From Campylobacterota bacterium (GTDB taxonomy: Bacteria; Campylobacterota; Campylobacteria; Campylobacterales; Sulfurimonadaceae): a stretch of DNA of 64,000 nucleotides. The stretch lies in contig JBFMGG010000006.1 in assembly GCA_040752835.1 (NCBI GenBank), positions 186,001 through 250,000 of the forward strand, written 5' to 3'. Position 1 is the first letter of the stretch. Every line of letters starts with the position of its first letter. The position numbers and the translations under genes are program-made. Positions 8,793 through 17,111 of the stretch are shown here, one piece after another. The notes below the pieces were generated by a model. That model was not told where the DNA came from and searched no databases. It was given only the letters and a program-made list of their open reading frames with translations.

Positions 8793-8825
8793 TGCTACGT
8801 TTTTGCTACGGATGGGGCGTACAAT
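8793..8825 (+). promoter_or_regulatory. Activator-type promoter: two TGCTACG half-sites and a -10
   Basis: TGCTACG at 8793-8799 and again at 8804-8810 (11-base period), then 9 bases, then TACAAT at 8820-8825. The acetate operon promoter (51612-51644, minus strand) has the same half-site twice, the same 4-base gap and the same 9-base distance to its -10. The 11-base period and position over -35 are typical of OmpR/PhoB-type response regulators bound as tandem dimers. Confidence 0.7.
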
Positions 8826-8855
8826 GGTTGCACCGATATTTTTCAAGGAGCTGCC

Positions 8856-9197
8856 ATGTCTCTCATCGAAATCTTCACCGACTACGTCCTCAACCGAAAA
8901 AATCTCAAAGAATACGTCGAAGTACGTAAAACGATCAACGAACGCGGCGAATTCAACGACACGAAACTGATCCGCGCGCAGGAGAATCTCGAACGGCTCA
9001 AAGCCGAAGCACCCGAGATCTACGAGGGGATGTACGAAACGCTGGCCAAGATCTACGCCCGCAATGCGGGGCTGACGATCGAATACCCCATCGAATTTAT
9101 TCGCCAGATTCTACGGATGTACCGCGGACACGAAACCCCCGCACAGGTTTACGAAGAGTACAAACGGGTGCTCGAACACTACCACCACGACGTATAA
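8856..9197 (+). CDS. Conserved-looking small protein of unknown function
   Basis: 113 residues, no signal peptide and no membrane segment. The sequence is strongly helical and charged (MSLIEIFTDYVLNRKNLKEY at the start, then ERGEFNDTKLIRAQENLERL) and ends EHYHHDV. I do not recognise a family. It is preceded by a good Shine-Dalgarno (AAGGAG) and by a promoter with two TGCTACG half-sites shared with the acetate uptake operon at 51.6 kb, so it is probably a real gene that responds to the same regulator. Codon use and base composition match the surrounding core genes. Confidence 0.75.
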   Translation: MSLIEIFTDYVLNRKNLKEYVEVRKTINERGEFNDTKLIRAQENLERLKAEAPEIYEGMYETLAKIYARNAGLTIEYPIEFIRQILRMYRGHETPAQVYEEYKRVLEHYHHDV

Positions 9198-9229
9198 TTC
9201 GCTTCCCCCATTGTGGCGGGAATGTCAAA

Positions 9230-9709
9230 TCATTTAGAGGCCGTTTCAAACCGTTCTTTGATCTTCTTTTCCAAATCGGGTTTCAGCATCATGGCCCACT
9301 GTGCACTGATTTTCATGGCGTCAACAGCCAAAACGGGCATTTTATCAATCAGCTTTTTTCCCGAGGGCGTATCATAAAACCGATTGATCTCTTTGATGTC
9401 TTCCAGCTCAAAATGGTTGGAATACATTACGACTATCATTTCTTCAAATTCGGGAAACCTTTCGGTATAGACCGCTTTGATATCTTCCAGCATCCCCATT
9501 GCCAAATTCGGTGTCATCTTCACACCTTTAGCCTGAGTATCTTTAATCATTTGATGCCCCAACAAATCGATGATTTTAGACGAAGATTCGAGAACTTTCG
9601 CCGTCGTAAGCAATTTCTTGATCTCAGCACGTTTTTCAGGATTAACGTCATCCGCAAAAATTGAAATCGAAAGAGAGACCATGATGGCAAACATAACAAC
9701 CAATCGCAT
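9230..9709 (-). CDS. DUF2059-type secreted protein
   Basis: 159 residues with a signal peptide (MRLVVMFAIMVSLSISIFA). The mature part matches the DUF2059 pattern: an N-terminal EIKKLL helix, then an ERFPEFEEMIVVMYSNHFELEDI segment and the FYDTPSGKKLIDKMP motif (about residues 118-132) that is the family signature. Function is unknown; the protein should be periplasmic. Monocistronic, with TATAAT on the minus strand at 9740-9745. Its base composition is lower in GC than its neighbours. Confidence 0.82.
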   Translation of the reverse strand: MRLVVMFAIMVSLSISIFADDVNPEKRAEIKKLLTTAKVLESSSKIIDLLGHQMIKDTQAKGVKMTPNLAMGMLEDIKAVYTERFPEFEEMIVVMYSNHFELEDIKEINRFYDTPSGKKLIDKMPVLAVDAMKISAQWAMMLKPDLEKKIKERFETASK

Positions 9710-9739
9710 TTTTTTCCTTTGTCAATTCAGTGTGAGAAA

Positions 9740-9745
9740 ATTATA
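9740..9745 (-). promoter_or_regulatory. -10 element of the DUF2059 gene
   Basis: TATAAT on the minus strand within GGTATAATTTTC, 30 bases before the start at 9709. The rpsO -10 has the same TCAGGTATAATT context. Confidence 0.55.
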
Positions 9746-9860
9746 CCTGAATGGGAAATGGGATTTATTGTTAAATTTCAAGGACGAAAAAAGTGCTTTA
9801 CACGATCGGAGATGAACGCCTGAAGGTATCGGATATGGAAACGTTAAAAGGAAAGTAGTT

Positions 9861-9890
9861 AAAAAAAGAGTTCCCCCGAAAAATCGGGAG
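9861..9890 (-). terminator. Rho-independent terminator of rpsO
   Basis: On the minus strand, CTCCCGA TTTTT CGGGGGA forms a GC-rich hairpin about 10 bases past the rpsO stop and is followed by ACTCTTTTTTT. Stem and T-run are in the right order for rpsO only. Confidence 0.8.
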
Positions 9891-9901
9891 AAAATATCAA
9901 T

Positions 9902-10177
9902 TTAGATATTGTCGCGGATACCGAGTTCTGCGATAACTTTGTTGTAGCTCTCTTTGTTTGTGCGTTTGAGGTAACGCATCAAACGGCGGCGCTGACCGAC
10001 AAGTTTCAAAAGACCAAGACGTGAAGAGTGGTCTTTTTTGAATGTTTTAAGGTGCTCTGTCAAGTTGTTGATGCGAGTCGTCAACAAAGCGATTTGTACT
10101 TCGCTCGAACCCGTGTCGCCTTCTTTTTTCTGGAACTGAGTGATAATCTGCGCTTTTTTCGCCGTATCCAAAGCCAT
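9902..10177 (-). CDS. rpsO: 30S ribosomal protein S15
   Basis: 91 residues starting [16 protein letters not shown] and containing the S15 core [38 protein letters not shown]. It binds 16S rRNA early in 30S assembly. The frame stays open upstream to 10495, but the ATG at 10177 has a strong Shine-Dalgarno (AGGAGG, 10183-10188) and gives the normal length. Divergent from rrf2, with its own terminator. Confidence 0.98.
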   Translation of the reverse strand: MALDTAKKAQIITQFQKKEGDTGSSEVQIALLTTRINNLTEHLKTFKKDHSSRLGLLKLVGQRRRLMRYLKRTNKESYNKVIAELGIRDNI

Positions 10178-10239
10178 AATAGCCTCCTGATGGGTATAAA
10201 TATTACCTGTAATGGACGTTTCCTTACAAGCAGGGTCGG

Positions 10240-10245
10240 AATTAT
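10240..10245 (-). promoter_or_regulatory. -10 element of rpsO
   Basis: TATAAT on the minus strand, 63 bases before the rpsO start, leaving a leader of about 55 bases. S15 leaders often serve autoregulation, but I could not recognise a specific fold here. Confidence 0.5.
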
Positions 10246-10296
10246 ACCTGATTTTTCCCCTTTTTGCGGCAAAAACATCCTCTAATAATTTTTGGC

Positions 10297-10302
10297 TATA
10301 AT
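10297..10302 (+). promoter_or_regulatory. -10 element of rrf2-flhA
   Basis: TTTTTGGCTATAAT ends at 10302, 32 bases before the rrf2 start, with SD GAGGAA nearby. It has the same extended form as the yqeY promoter. Confidence 0.6.
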
Positions 10303-10334
10303 ACCCCTCAAATAGATGCGGAGGAACTTCCCGG

Positions 10335-10739
10335 ATGCTGATGACCCGTGCCAGTGAATATGCCCTTCTTTCGCTCATCGTGCTGGCCAAAGCGCAACGG
10401 GCGCTCGACGCCGACACCCTCTCGCGGGAGCTGGACATTTCGAAAAGTTTTCTGGCCAAGATCCTCCAATCACTCGCCCGCAAAGGGATTCTCAACTCCT
10501 ACAAAGGGGTCAACGGGGGATTCGAACTCGCCCGTGCGTGCGCCGACATCACCGTTCTTGAAGTCATGGAAGCGGCCGAGGGGAAAAGCCCCGCCGTGTT
10601 CAGCTGTTCCCCTTCCGCCGACGACTGCCCTTCGAACAAGGCAACCACCTGTTCGCTGTGGCCGTTCCTCAACCGCCTCCAAAACAAAGTCGACGGCTTC
10701 CTGGGGACCCTGACCCTCGAAGCGATCCTGGAAGAGTAA
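10335..10739 (+). CDS. Rrf2-family transcriptional regulator upstream of flhA
   Basis: 134 residues. An N-terminal winged helix (residues about 1-60: [16 protein letters not shown], then [16 protein letters not shown]) is followed by the family turn [10 protein letters not shown]. Three cysteines lie in [18 protein letters not shown], with spacings C-x6-C-x7-C, where IscR and NsrR bind an iron-sulphur cluster. It is therefore a candidate redox or NO sensor. The same rpsO - rrf2 - flhA order occurs in Campylobacter, as I recall it, so this is an old neighbourhood. It ends 3 bases before flhA. Confidence 0.9.
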   Translation: MLMTRASEYALLSLIVLAKAQRALDADTLSRELDISKSFLAKILQSLARKGILNSYKGVNGGFELARACADITVLEVMEAAEGKSPAVFSCSPSADDCPSNKATTCSLWPFLNRLQNKVDGFLGTLTLEAILEE

Positions 10740-10742
10740 TCC

Positions 10743-12905
10743 TTGGCAAAAGCGAAAAACAAGACTCCCGACGTCAAAAGCGTCCTCTCGACCCTCTTTG
10801 CCTCACGCGACCTTTCCGTCGTCTTTTTCGTCATGGCGATCCTGGCGATCATCATCGTCCCGCTCCCCAGCGGGGTTCTCGACCTGCTGCTCGCCGTCGT
10901 CATCGCGATGTCGGTACTGATTTTGCTGATCTCGCTCTACATCCCCAAACCGACTGATCTGACGACTTTTCCGACCCTGTTGCTGATCATCACCCTCTTT
11001 CGCCTCGCCCTGAACATCGCGACGACGCGGATGATCCTCAGCCACGGTCACGAGGGTCCCGAAGCGGTCAGTGACATCATCACCAGTTTCGGTAATTTCG
11101 TCGTCGGCGGGAACTACGTCATCGGGATCATTATCTTCTGTATCCTCGTACTGATCAACTTTATGGTCATCACCAAAGGTTCGGGGCGCGTCGCCGAAGT
11201 CGCAGCCCGCTTCACCCTCGATGCGATGCCCGGTAAACAGATGGCGATCGACGCCGACCTCAACAGCGGCCTGATCGACGAAGCCGAAGCCAAACGCCGC
11301 CGTGCCGAGATCTTGCAGGATGCCAACTTTTACGGGGCGATGGACGGTTCGAGCAAGTTTATCAAAGGGGATGCGGTCGCGGGGATCATCATCACCCTCA
11401 TCAACATCATCGGCGGCTTCCTGATCGGAATTTTCCAGTTCGATCTCGACGTCGCCTCCAGCGCCGAAACCTATACCCTCCTCACCATCGGTGACGGTCT
11501 GGTGTCGCAGGTCCCCGCGCTGATCATCTCGACCGCGACGGGTATCATGATCACCCGTGCTTCGAACGACGAGGGGAATTTCGCCGAAGGCAGCATCAAG
11601 CAGCTCATGGGGAATGCCCGCGTCATGATCATCGTCGGATTCATCATGCTGGTGTTCGCCGCCGTTCCGGGGCTTCCGACCCTCTCGCTCGGTTTTGTCG
11701 GGATCATCTTTGCCGCGTTGGGCTATGCGCTGCACAAATACGAAAAAGGGGAACTCGTCCTCACCACCGCTCCGGCCAAAAAACCGGGTGCCGCCGCCGA
11801 TGAAGAGGGAGCTCCCACAGCACCGCGCAAAAAGACCAACGAAGAGATCGCCAAAGAAGAGGAGGCGGCCCTCGAAGACATCCTCAAAATCGAGATGCTC
11901 GAGCTCACCCTGGGCTACCAGCTCATCCGCCTCGCCGACAGTGCGCAGGGAGGGGACCTGCTCGAGCGGATCCGCTCGATGCGGCGGAAAATCGCCTCGG
12001 ATTTCGGCTTTTTGATGCCGCAGGTCCGGATCCGCGACAACCTCCACCTCAAACCCAACCAGTACGAGATCCTCCTCAAAGGGGTCAACATCGGCGACGG
12101 CATCATCCAGCCCGACCGGTTTCTCGCGATGGACAGCGGGATGGCCGTAGGGGAGATCAAAGGGGAACCGACCAAAGAGCCCGCCTTCGGTCTCGACGCC
12201 CTGTGGATCGCTCCCGAGCTCAAAGAAGACGCGATCATCAACGGCTATACCGTCGTCGATCCCGCAACGGTCATTTCGACCCACATGAGCGAACTGATCA
12301 AAAAATACGCCGAAGAGCTCCTCACCCGCCAGGAGACCCAGGCGCTCATCGACAAGATCAAAAACGACTACCCGGTCGTCATCGACGATCTTCTCAAAGT
12401 GGCGAACATCGGCCTTATCCAGCGGGTTTTCAAAGCGCTGTTGCATGAGCGTGTACCGCTGAAAGACATGATCACGATCCTCGAAACGATTGCCGACGTC
12501 TGCGAGTACACGAAAAACGTCGAAATCATCACCGAACACGTCCGCTCCAAACTCTCGCGGATCATCACCCAGCAGTACGCGGGGTCGGACGGCATCATCC
12601 GGTTGCTCACCTTCGATACGATGAGCGAGCAGAAAATGCTCGAAAAAACGACCGAACGCGACGGCGTGCGCCAGCTGCTCCTCAACGTGGGCGAGATCAA
12701 CAACCTCATCCAGGCCACGAGCGCCAAGGCGACCGAACTGCTCCAAAAAGGGATCTCGCCGATCATCATCATCGTCGATCCCAAGCTCCGCCGTCCGCTA
12801 GCCGAGATTTACGAGCGGTTCAGCCTCGACATCATCACCCTCTCCCACGCCGAAATCGACTCGAACGCGAAATTCGAAGTCCTCGGTTCCATTTCGATGG
12901 AATGA
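10743..12905 (+). CDS. flhA: Flagellar type III export protein FlhA
   Basis: 720 residues, full length. The N-terminal half has eight predicted membrane helices with the strongly conserved FHIPEP signature region LLITLFRLALNIATTRMIL and AEVAARFTLDAMPGKQMAID. The C-terminal half is the cytoplasmic domain that docks chaperone-substrate complexes. The translation starts from TTG at 10743, 3 bases after the rrf2 stop, with the GAAGAG of the rrf2 end as a weak SD. FlhA forms the nonameric export gate of the flagellar secretion apparatus. It sits apart from other flagellar genes, as in relatives. Confidence 0.97.
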   Translation: MAKAKNKTPDVKSVLSTLFASRDLSVVFFVMAILAIIIVPLPSGVLDLLLAVVIAMSVLILLISLYIPKPTDLTTFPTLLLIITLFRLALNIATTRMILSHGHEGPEAVSDIITSFGNFVVGGNYVIGIIIFCILVLINFMVITKGSGRVAEVAARFTLDAMPGKQMAIDADLNSGLIDEAEAKRRRAEILQDANFYGAMDGSSKFIKGDAVAGIIITLINIIGGFLIGIFQFDLDVASSAETYTLLTIGDGLVSQVPALIISTATGIMITRASNDEGNFAEGSIKQLMGNARVMIIVGFIMLVFAAVPGLPTLSLGFVGIIFAALGYALHKYEKGELVLTTAPAKKPGAAADEEGAPTAPRKKTNEEIAKEEEAALEDILKIEMLELTLGYQLIRLADSAQGGDLLERIRSMRRKIASDFGFLMPQVRIRDNLHLKPNQYEILLKGVNIGDGIIQPDRFLAMDSGMAVGEIKGEPTKEPAFGLDALWIAPELKEDAIINGYTVVDPATVISTHMSELIKKYAEELLTRQETQALIDKIKNDYPVVIDDLLKVANIGLIQRVFKALLHERVPLKDMITILETIADVCEYTKNVEIITEHVRSKLSRIITQQYAGSDGIIRLLTFDTMSEQKMLEKTTERDGVRQLLLNVGEINNLIQATSAKATELLQKGISPIIIIVDPKLRRPLAEIYERFSLDIITLSHAEIDSNAKFEVLGSISME

Positions 12906-12942
12906 CGGCACCGACACAGACTTACAGCAAGGAACCCATTGA

Positions 12943-14019
12943 ATGACTAAAACTTTTCACCACCTTTCCCACATCGATCTGGACGGCTACAGCTGCCAGC
13001 TCGTGATGGCACAGACACCGCACACGATGATCAGCTACAACGCCAACTACGGCGCGGAGGTGATGGACCGCCTCGAAGAGATCATCGAAAGCCTCAAAAA
13101 AAACAAGCAGGAAGCGACGATCCTGATCACCGACCTCAACCTCTATCCCGAAGAAGCCAAATGGCTCAATAATGAGGTAAACCGCCTCAACGACAACGGT
13201 TGGAACGTGACAATTACCCTCCTCGATCATCACGGCAGCGGAAAAGAGACGGCGGCGCAGTACCCGTGGTATTTTCTCGACACCGAGCGGTGCGCCACGA
13301 AAATCACCTACGACTACGCGTGCGAACACTACGGCCTCGAGCGTGGCGGCTGGCTCGAAGCTTTCGTCAGCGTCGTCAACGCCGTCGATCTGTGGAAACA
13401 GAACGAAGAGGCCGATTTCGAATACGGCAAGGTGTGCATGCGCCTCATCTCCGAAGCGCGTGAACTGAGCCGCGTCATGTTCGCCGCCGAAGACCGCGTC
13501 TACAAACTCGCCCTCCTGGAACAGGCCGCGCTGATGCGCGAGTTGCCAAACGCCCCCATCGTCCTGGACGAAGCGCTCCACAAAATGAAAAAAGAGTTTT
13601 TCAAAGACGGCGTCGACAACACCCTCGACAACCTCTCGACCAAATACATCGTGGCGTTGCTGGGGACCAAGCGTTCCGTCATGACGATCTATTACAAAGG
13701 GTGGCGCGGATTTTTGAGCTACGGCCTCGGGAATACGTCGATCATCGGGAACGGCTTTTTGACCGAATATCCCGATTACGATTTTATCGTCGACGTCGGG
13801 ACACGCGGTACAATGAGCCTGCGTGGCCACAACCGTGTCGACGTCGCCGCGATGGCGGGCGAATGGGTCGGCGGCGGCGGACACCCCAACGCGGCGGGCG
13901 GACGTATTCAGGGGTTCAAGGAACAGTTCCGCTACGACAAAGTGAAGCTCCAAATGGAAGACATGCTCGCCCACAAAGAGGCGATGCCCGGAAAACTCCC
14001 CCATAAAACCGAAGAATAA
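12943..14019 (+). CDS. DHH-family phosphoesterase
   Basis: 358 residues. The metal site motifs are HLSHIDLDGYSCQ (residues 6-18), ITDLNLYPEE (about 65-74) and the eponymous LLDHHGSGKE (about 94-103); the C-terminal DHHA1 part has GGGHPNAAGG (about 304-313). Families with this layout cleave small phosphodiesters such as nanoRNA, pAp or c-di-AMP. Which substrate applies is not visible. It follows flhA by 37 bases and overlaps the next gene by one base (TAATG), so it is co-translated with the ABC-F protein. Confidence 0.88.
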   Translation: MTKTFHHLSHIDLDGYSCQLVMAQTPHTMISYNANYGAEVMDRLEEIIESLKKNKQEATILITDLNLYPEEAKWLNNEVNRLNDNGWNVTITLLDHHGSGKETAAQYPWYFLDTERCATKITYDYACEHYGLERGGWLEAFVSVVNAVDLWKQNEEADFEYGKVCMRLISEARELSRVMFAAEDRVYKLALLEQAALMRELPNAPIVLDEALHKMKKEFFKDGVDNTLDNLSTKYIVALLGTKRSVMTIYYKGWRGFLSYGLGNTSIIGNGFLTEYPDYDFIVDVGTRGTMSLRGHNRVDVAAMAGEWVGGGGHPNAAGGRIQGFKEQFRYDKVKLQMEDMLAHKEAMPGKLPHKTEE

Positions 14020-15851
14020 TGATCCAAATCAACAGCCTTACCAAAAGCTACGGAGAGCGCGTCCTTTTCGACAACCTCTCGCTCCGCCTCAACGCCGGAG
14101 ACAAAGTCGGTTTCGTCGGGCGTAACGGGACGGGAAAATCGACGCTGTTTAAAATCATCCTCGGCGAAGAGCCGTATGACAGCGGTGAAGTAATCATCCC
14201 TAAAAATTACCGCATCGGGGCACTCCGGCAGCACCTGCATTTCACCCACAAAACGGTACGTGAGGAGTGCGCGTCGGCGCTGAGTCCCGAGATCGCACAC
14301 GAAGTCTATCGCGTCGAAAAAATCCTCTTCGGACTTGGGTTTACGCAGGAAGATCTGGACAAAGACCCGCTCAGTTTCTCGGGGGGATACCAGATCCGCC
14401 TCAACCTCGTCAAGCTCCTCGTCACCGAACCGAACCTGCTGCTGCTGGACGAACCGACCAACTACCTCGACATCGTCTCATTACGCTGGCTGGCATCCTT
14501 TATCCGCAGTTTTGAGGGGGAAGTGATCCTCATCACCCACGACCGCGATTTCATGGACTCCGTCACGACCCACACGATGGGACTGCGCCGCCGAAACATC
14601 AGCATCGTCCGGGGTGGTACCCGCAAATACTACGACTTGATGGATCAGGAAGACGAACTCTACCTCAAGACCAAAGCCAACCACGACAAAAAGCGCGCCG
14701 AGCTCGAAGACTTCGTCGCCCGCAACAAAGCCCGCGCTTCGACCGCCACGCAGGCACAGTCGAAACAAAAAGAGCTCGACAAAATGGGGATCATGGAGGA
14801 TCCGGAGGGAGAGAAGAGCCTCGCGTTCAGCTTCAGCTACGCCCCCACCCCCGCCAAACTCGTCATGCAGGCCAAAAACCTCTCGTTCGGCTACACCGAA
14901 AACGAACCCCTCTTCCGCGACCTCTCGTTCGCCCTCGAAAAAGGAAAACGGCTCGCGATCATCGGGAAAAACGGCAAGGGGAAATCAACGCTGCTCAACT
15001 GCCTCGCGGGACTCCTCACCCCCAGCGGCGAGATCACCTTCCACCCCTCCACCGCCATCGCCCATTTCGGCCAGACGAACATCGACCGCCTCGATAAAAA
15101 CCGAACGGTCTCCGAAGAGATCCAAAGCGCCGATGGGAGCATGAACAACGTCCGCATCCGCTCGATCTGCGGGACGATGATGTTCAGCGGCGACGACGCC
15201 GATAAAAAAATCTCCGTCCTCTCCGGCGGGGAGCGCAGCCGCGTCATGCTCGGTAAAATCATCGCCACCCCCGCCAACCTCCTCTTCCTCGATGAGCCGA
15301 CCAACCACCTCGACATGTACTCGATCGACGCCCTCACCGACGCGATCCGAAAATTCGAAGGCTCCGTCGTCCTCGTCACCCACTCGGAGATGATGCTCCG
15401 CGCCCTCGCCGACGCCCTCATCATTTTCCGCGAAGGAAACGCAGAGTTTTTTGATGGAACGTATGATGAGTTTTTGGAAAAAATCGGATGGGACGAAGAG
15501 ATTTCCGATGCCCCCAAACCGGCCAAAGCGACCCCGAACACGAACAAAAAAGAGTCCAAGCAGCAGCGCGCCGCCCTCGTGCAGGAGCGCTCCCGCCTCC
15601 TCAGCCCGCTGAAAAAAGAGGCCGAGAAGTGCGAAAATGCAATCATGCAGCTCGAAGAGAAACTCAAAGCCTCCCATGAACTCCTCACCACCTATTCCAA
15701 CCAGGGGGAAACCTCCAAGCTCCTCGACCTCTCCAAACAAGTCGGCGACGATGAGAAAAAAATCGAAGAGCTCTTCGAGAAACTCGAAATCGCTCATGAA
15801 GAGATCACCCGTATCGAAGCCGAATACGAGGCGAAACTTGCCGAGCTCTAA
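14019..15851 (+). CDS. ABC-F family ATP-binding protein
   Basis: 610 residues with two ABC domains and no membrane segment. First Walker A GRNGTGKST (about residue 35), signature SGGYQIRL and Walker B LLLDEPTNYLD; second Walker A GKNGKGKST, signature SGGERSR and LFLDEPTNHLD. Between them is a charged linker (about 205-260, KTKANHDKKRAELEDFVARN), and the C-terminus is a coiled coil with many E and K. This is the ABC-F plan (Uup, EttA, YheS), whose members act on ribosomes. The C-terminal coil is most like Uup/YheS. The start overlaps the DHH gene by 1 base. Confidence 0.93.
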   Translation: MIQINSLTKSYGERVLFDNLSLRLNAGDKVGFVGRNGTGKSTLFKIILGEEPYDSGEVIIPKNYRIGALRQHLHFTHKTVREECASALSPEIAHEVYRVEKILFGLGFTQEDLDKDPLSFSGGYQIRLNLVKLLVTEPNLLLLDEPTNYLDIVSLRWLASFIRSFEGEVILITHDRDFMDSVTTHTMGLRRRNISIVRGGTRKYYDLMDQEDELYLKTKANHDKKRAELEDFVARNKARASTATQAQSKQKELDKMGIMEDPEGEKSLAFSFSYAPTPAKLVMQAKNLSFGYTENEPLFRDLSFALEKGKRLAIIGKNGKGKSTLLNCLAGLLTPSGEITFHPSTAIAHFGQTNIDRLDKNRTVSEEIQSADGSMNNVRIRSICGTMMFSGDDADKKISVLSGGERSRVMLGKIIATPANLLFLDEPTNHLDMYSIDALTDAIRKFEGSVVLVTHSEMMLRALADALIIFREGNAEFFDGTYDEFLEKIGWDEEISDAPKPAKATPNTNKKESKQQRAALVQERSRLLSPLKKEAEKCENAIMQLEEKLKASHELLTTYSNQGETSKLLDLSKQVGDDEKKIEELFEKLEIAHEEITRIEAEYEAKLAEL

Positions 15852-16545
15852 AACCCGCCTCGACAAACTCCTAAGCTCACTGGGGTATTGCAGCCGCAAA
15901 GAGGTTGCATCCCTCCTCCGTGAGGAGATTATCACCCACACCGATAACCTCTATCTCAAAAGCGATACCAAAGTTGCTCATGAAGATATCCTCTTCGAGG
16001 GCGAGCCTCTCGATCCGCCGCAGGGTATCGTTATCTTGATGCATAAACCGCTGGGGTATGTATGCTCTCACGACGACGGAGAAGGACGCCTCGTTTACGA
16101 TCTCCTCCCAGAGCGGTGGCGCAGACGCGATCCAAAAATCTCCACCGTCGGACGGCTGGACAAAGAGACAAGCGGATTATTGTTGCTCACCGATGATGGC
16201 GCACTGCTCCACCGCCTCACTTCACCGAAACACAAAGTGTCAAAGATATACGAAGCGGCATTGGATCGACCGCTGCGAGGAGATGAAGCAGAGATTTTCG
16301 CTTCGGGGACGCTGATGCTTAACGGTGAAAAGACCCCGTGCCTACCCGCACAACTCGAAGTGATTGATCCGACCCATGTGAGGCTCGAAATCGTCGAGGG
16401 GCGATACCATCAGGTACGGCGTATGTTCGCGGCGGTAGGGAATCATGTCACCGCTCTGCACCGTTCGACGTTCGGGGATTTGACGCTAGGGGATTTAGAG
16501 GTAGGGGAATATCAACTTCTTGACCCCCAAAATGCACTATTTTAA
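15838..16545 (+). CDS. rsuA: RsuA-family rRNA pseudouridine synthase
   Basis: 235 residues from a TTG at 15838. An S4 RNA-binding domain (SKTRLDKLLSSLGYCSRKEV, residues 3-22) is followed by the synthase domain with the catalytic motif GRLDKETSGLLLLTDDG and the late GRYHQVRRMFAAVGNHV of the RsuA/RluB group. The frame is open further upstream but the extra part is out-of-frame ABC-F sequence; TTG 15838 has a GAGG SD 6 bases away and overlaps the ABC-F end by 14 bases. RsuA makes pseudouridine 516 in 16S rRNA. Exact target inferred. Confidence 0.88.
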   Translation: MPSSKTRLDKLLSSLGYCSRKEVASLLREEIITHTDNLYLKSDTKVAHEDILFEGEPLDPPQGIVILMHKPLGYVCSHDDGEGRLVYDLLPERWRRRDPKISTVGRLDKETSGLLLLTDDGALLHRLTSPKHKVSKIYEAALDRPLRGDEAEIFASGTLMLNGEKTPCLPAQLEVIDPTHVRLEIVEGRYHQVRRMFAAVGNHVTALHRSTFGDLTLGDLEVGEYQLLDPQNALF

Positions 16546-17063
16546 TTATTTAATTTAGATTCGTTAATTCTTTTTTCTAGTGTTGCAAAAATATATTTTT
16601 CTGCTTGAATTTCCGTGTCAATAAAGCCAACATCTTTTCTCATTGCAAGAATCACATTAGCATATAATTTTTTTTGTATGTCTTGTGGTATTGTTCCAGG
16701 AGATGAAGTATTTTGAATTTGATATTCTAAAAATATATTTAAATTTTCAAGCACTTGATCTGGTGCCCATAACCATGCTGATGAGTAGGCTTCATAAAAT
16801 TTCACTTTTTGTTCATCTGAAACGCCATGCCCAGAAATAAAAATTCGCAGTGAACTTACAATTTGTTCATAAATCAATCTTCTTTTTTCAAGAATTTTTT
16901 CTTCTTTAGATAAAGATGCTTTTACATTTTCAACTTTTTTTGTTATTTCTTCAATATCTTCTTTTGTTGCAGCATTTTTACCCTTTTCCGAAAAGTACGC
17001 AGGCAAAAATTTATTCAAGATGAAACTTACTATTATTGCTGCAAAAAAAGTTAACCAATCCAT
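16542..17063 (-). CDS. Unknown membrane-anchored coiled-coil protein in an AT-rich island
   Basis: 173 residues. One N-terminal membrane helix (MDWLTFFAAIIVSFILNKFL) is followed by KGKNAATKEDIEEITKKVEN, a segment I have seen in many uncharacterised bacterial proteins, and a coiled coil to about residue 70. The rest is helical with an aromatic patch (FYEAYSSAWLWAPDQVLENL). No enzymatic motif is visible. Its DNA is strikingly AT-rich (17 of 60 bases are G or C in 16561-16620) compared with core genes here, which points to recent transfer. It ends convergently, overlapping rsuA by 4 bases, and has a good SD (AAGGA). It neighbours two toxin-antitoxin modules, so a phage-defence or addiction role is possible but unproven. 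Confidence 0.7.
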   Translation of the reverse strand: MDWLTFFAAIIVSFILNKFLPAYFSEKGKNAATKEDIEEITKKVENVKASLSKEEKILEKRRLIYEQIVSSLRIFISGHGVSDEQKVKFYEAYSSAWLWAPDQVLENLNIFLEYQIQNTSSPGTIPQDIQKKLYANVILAMRKDVGFIDTEIQAEKYIFATLEKRINESKLNN

Positions 17064-17096
17064 ACTAATTCCTTCTATTTATTTCTTATTCACGTT

Positions 17097-17109
17097 CTCC
17101 TCGTTGGAG
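17097..17109. repeat. Small palindrome sharing sequence with the REP-like element at 22.75 kb
   Basis: CTCC-TCGTT-GGAG forms a short hairpin just past the higA stop. The ten bases TCCTCGTTGG (17098-17107) also occur in the palindrome at 22749-22771. It may be a decayed copy of the same element; the match is short. Confidence 0.3.
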
Positions 17110-17111
17110 TA

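Noticed and set aside
10178-10239. S15 autoregulatory leader structure
   Set aside because: The leader is present, but I could not draw a convincing pseudoknot or junction; only the -10 and SD are supported.
10803-12746. A 647-codon open frame opposite flhA
   Set aside because: Antisense shadow: composition dominated by D, R, F, V and no start signal; flhA is complete.
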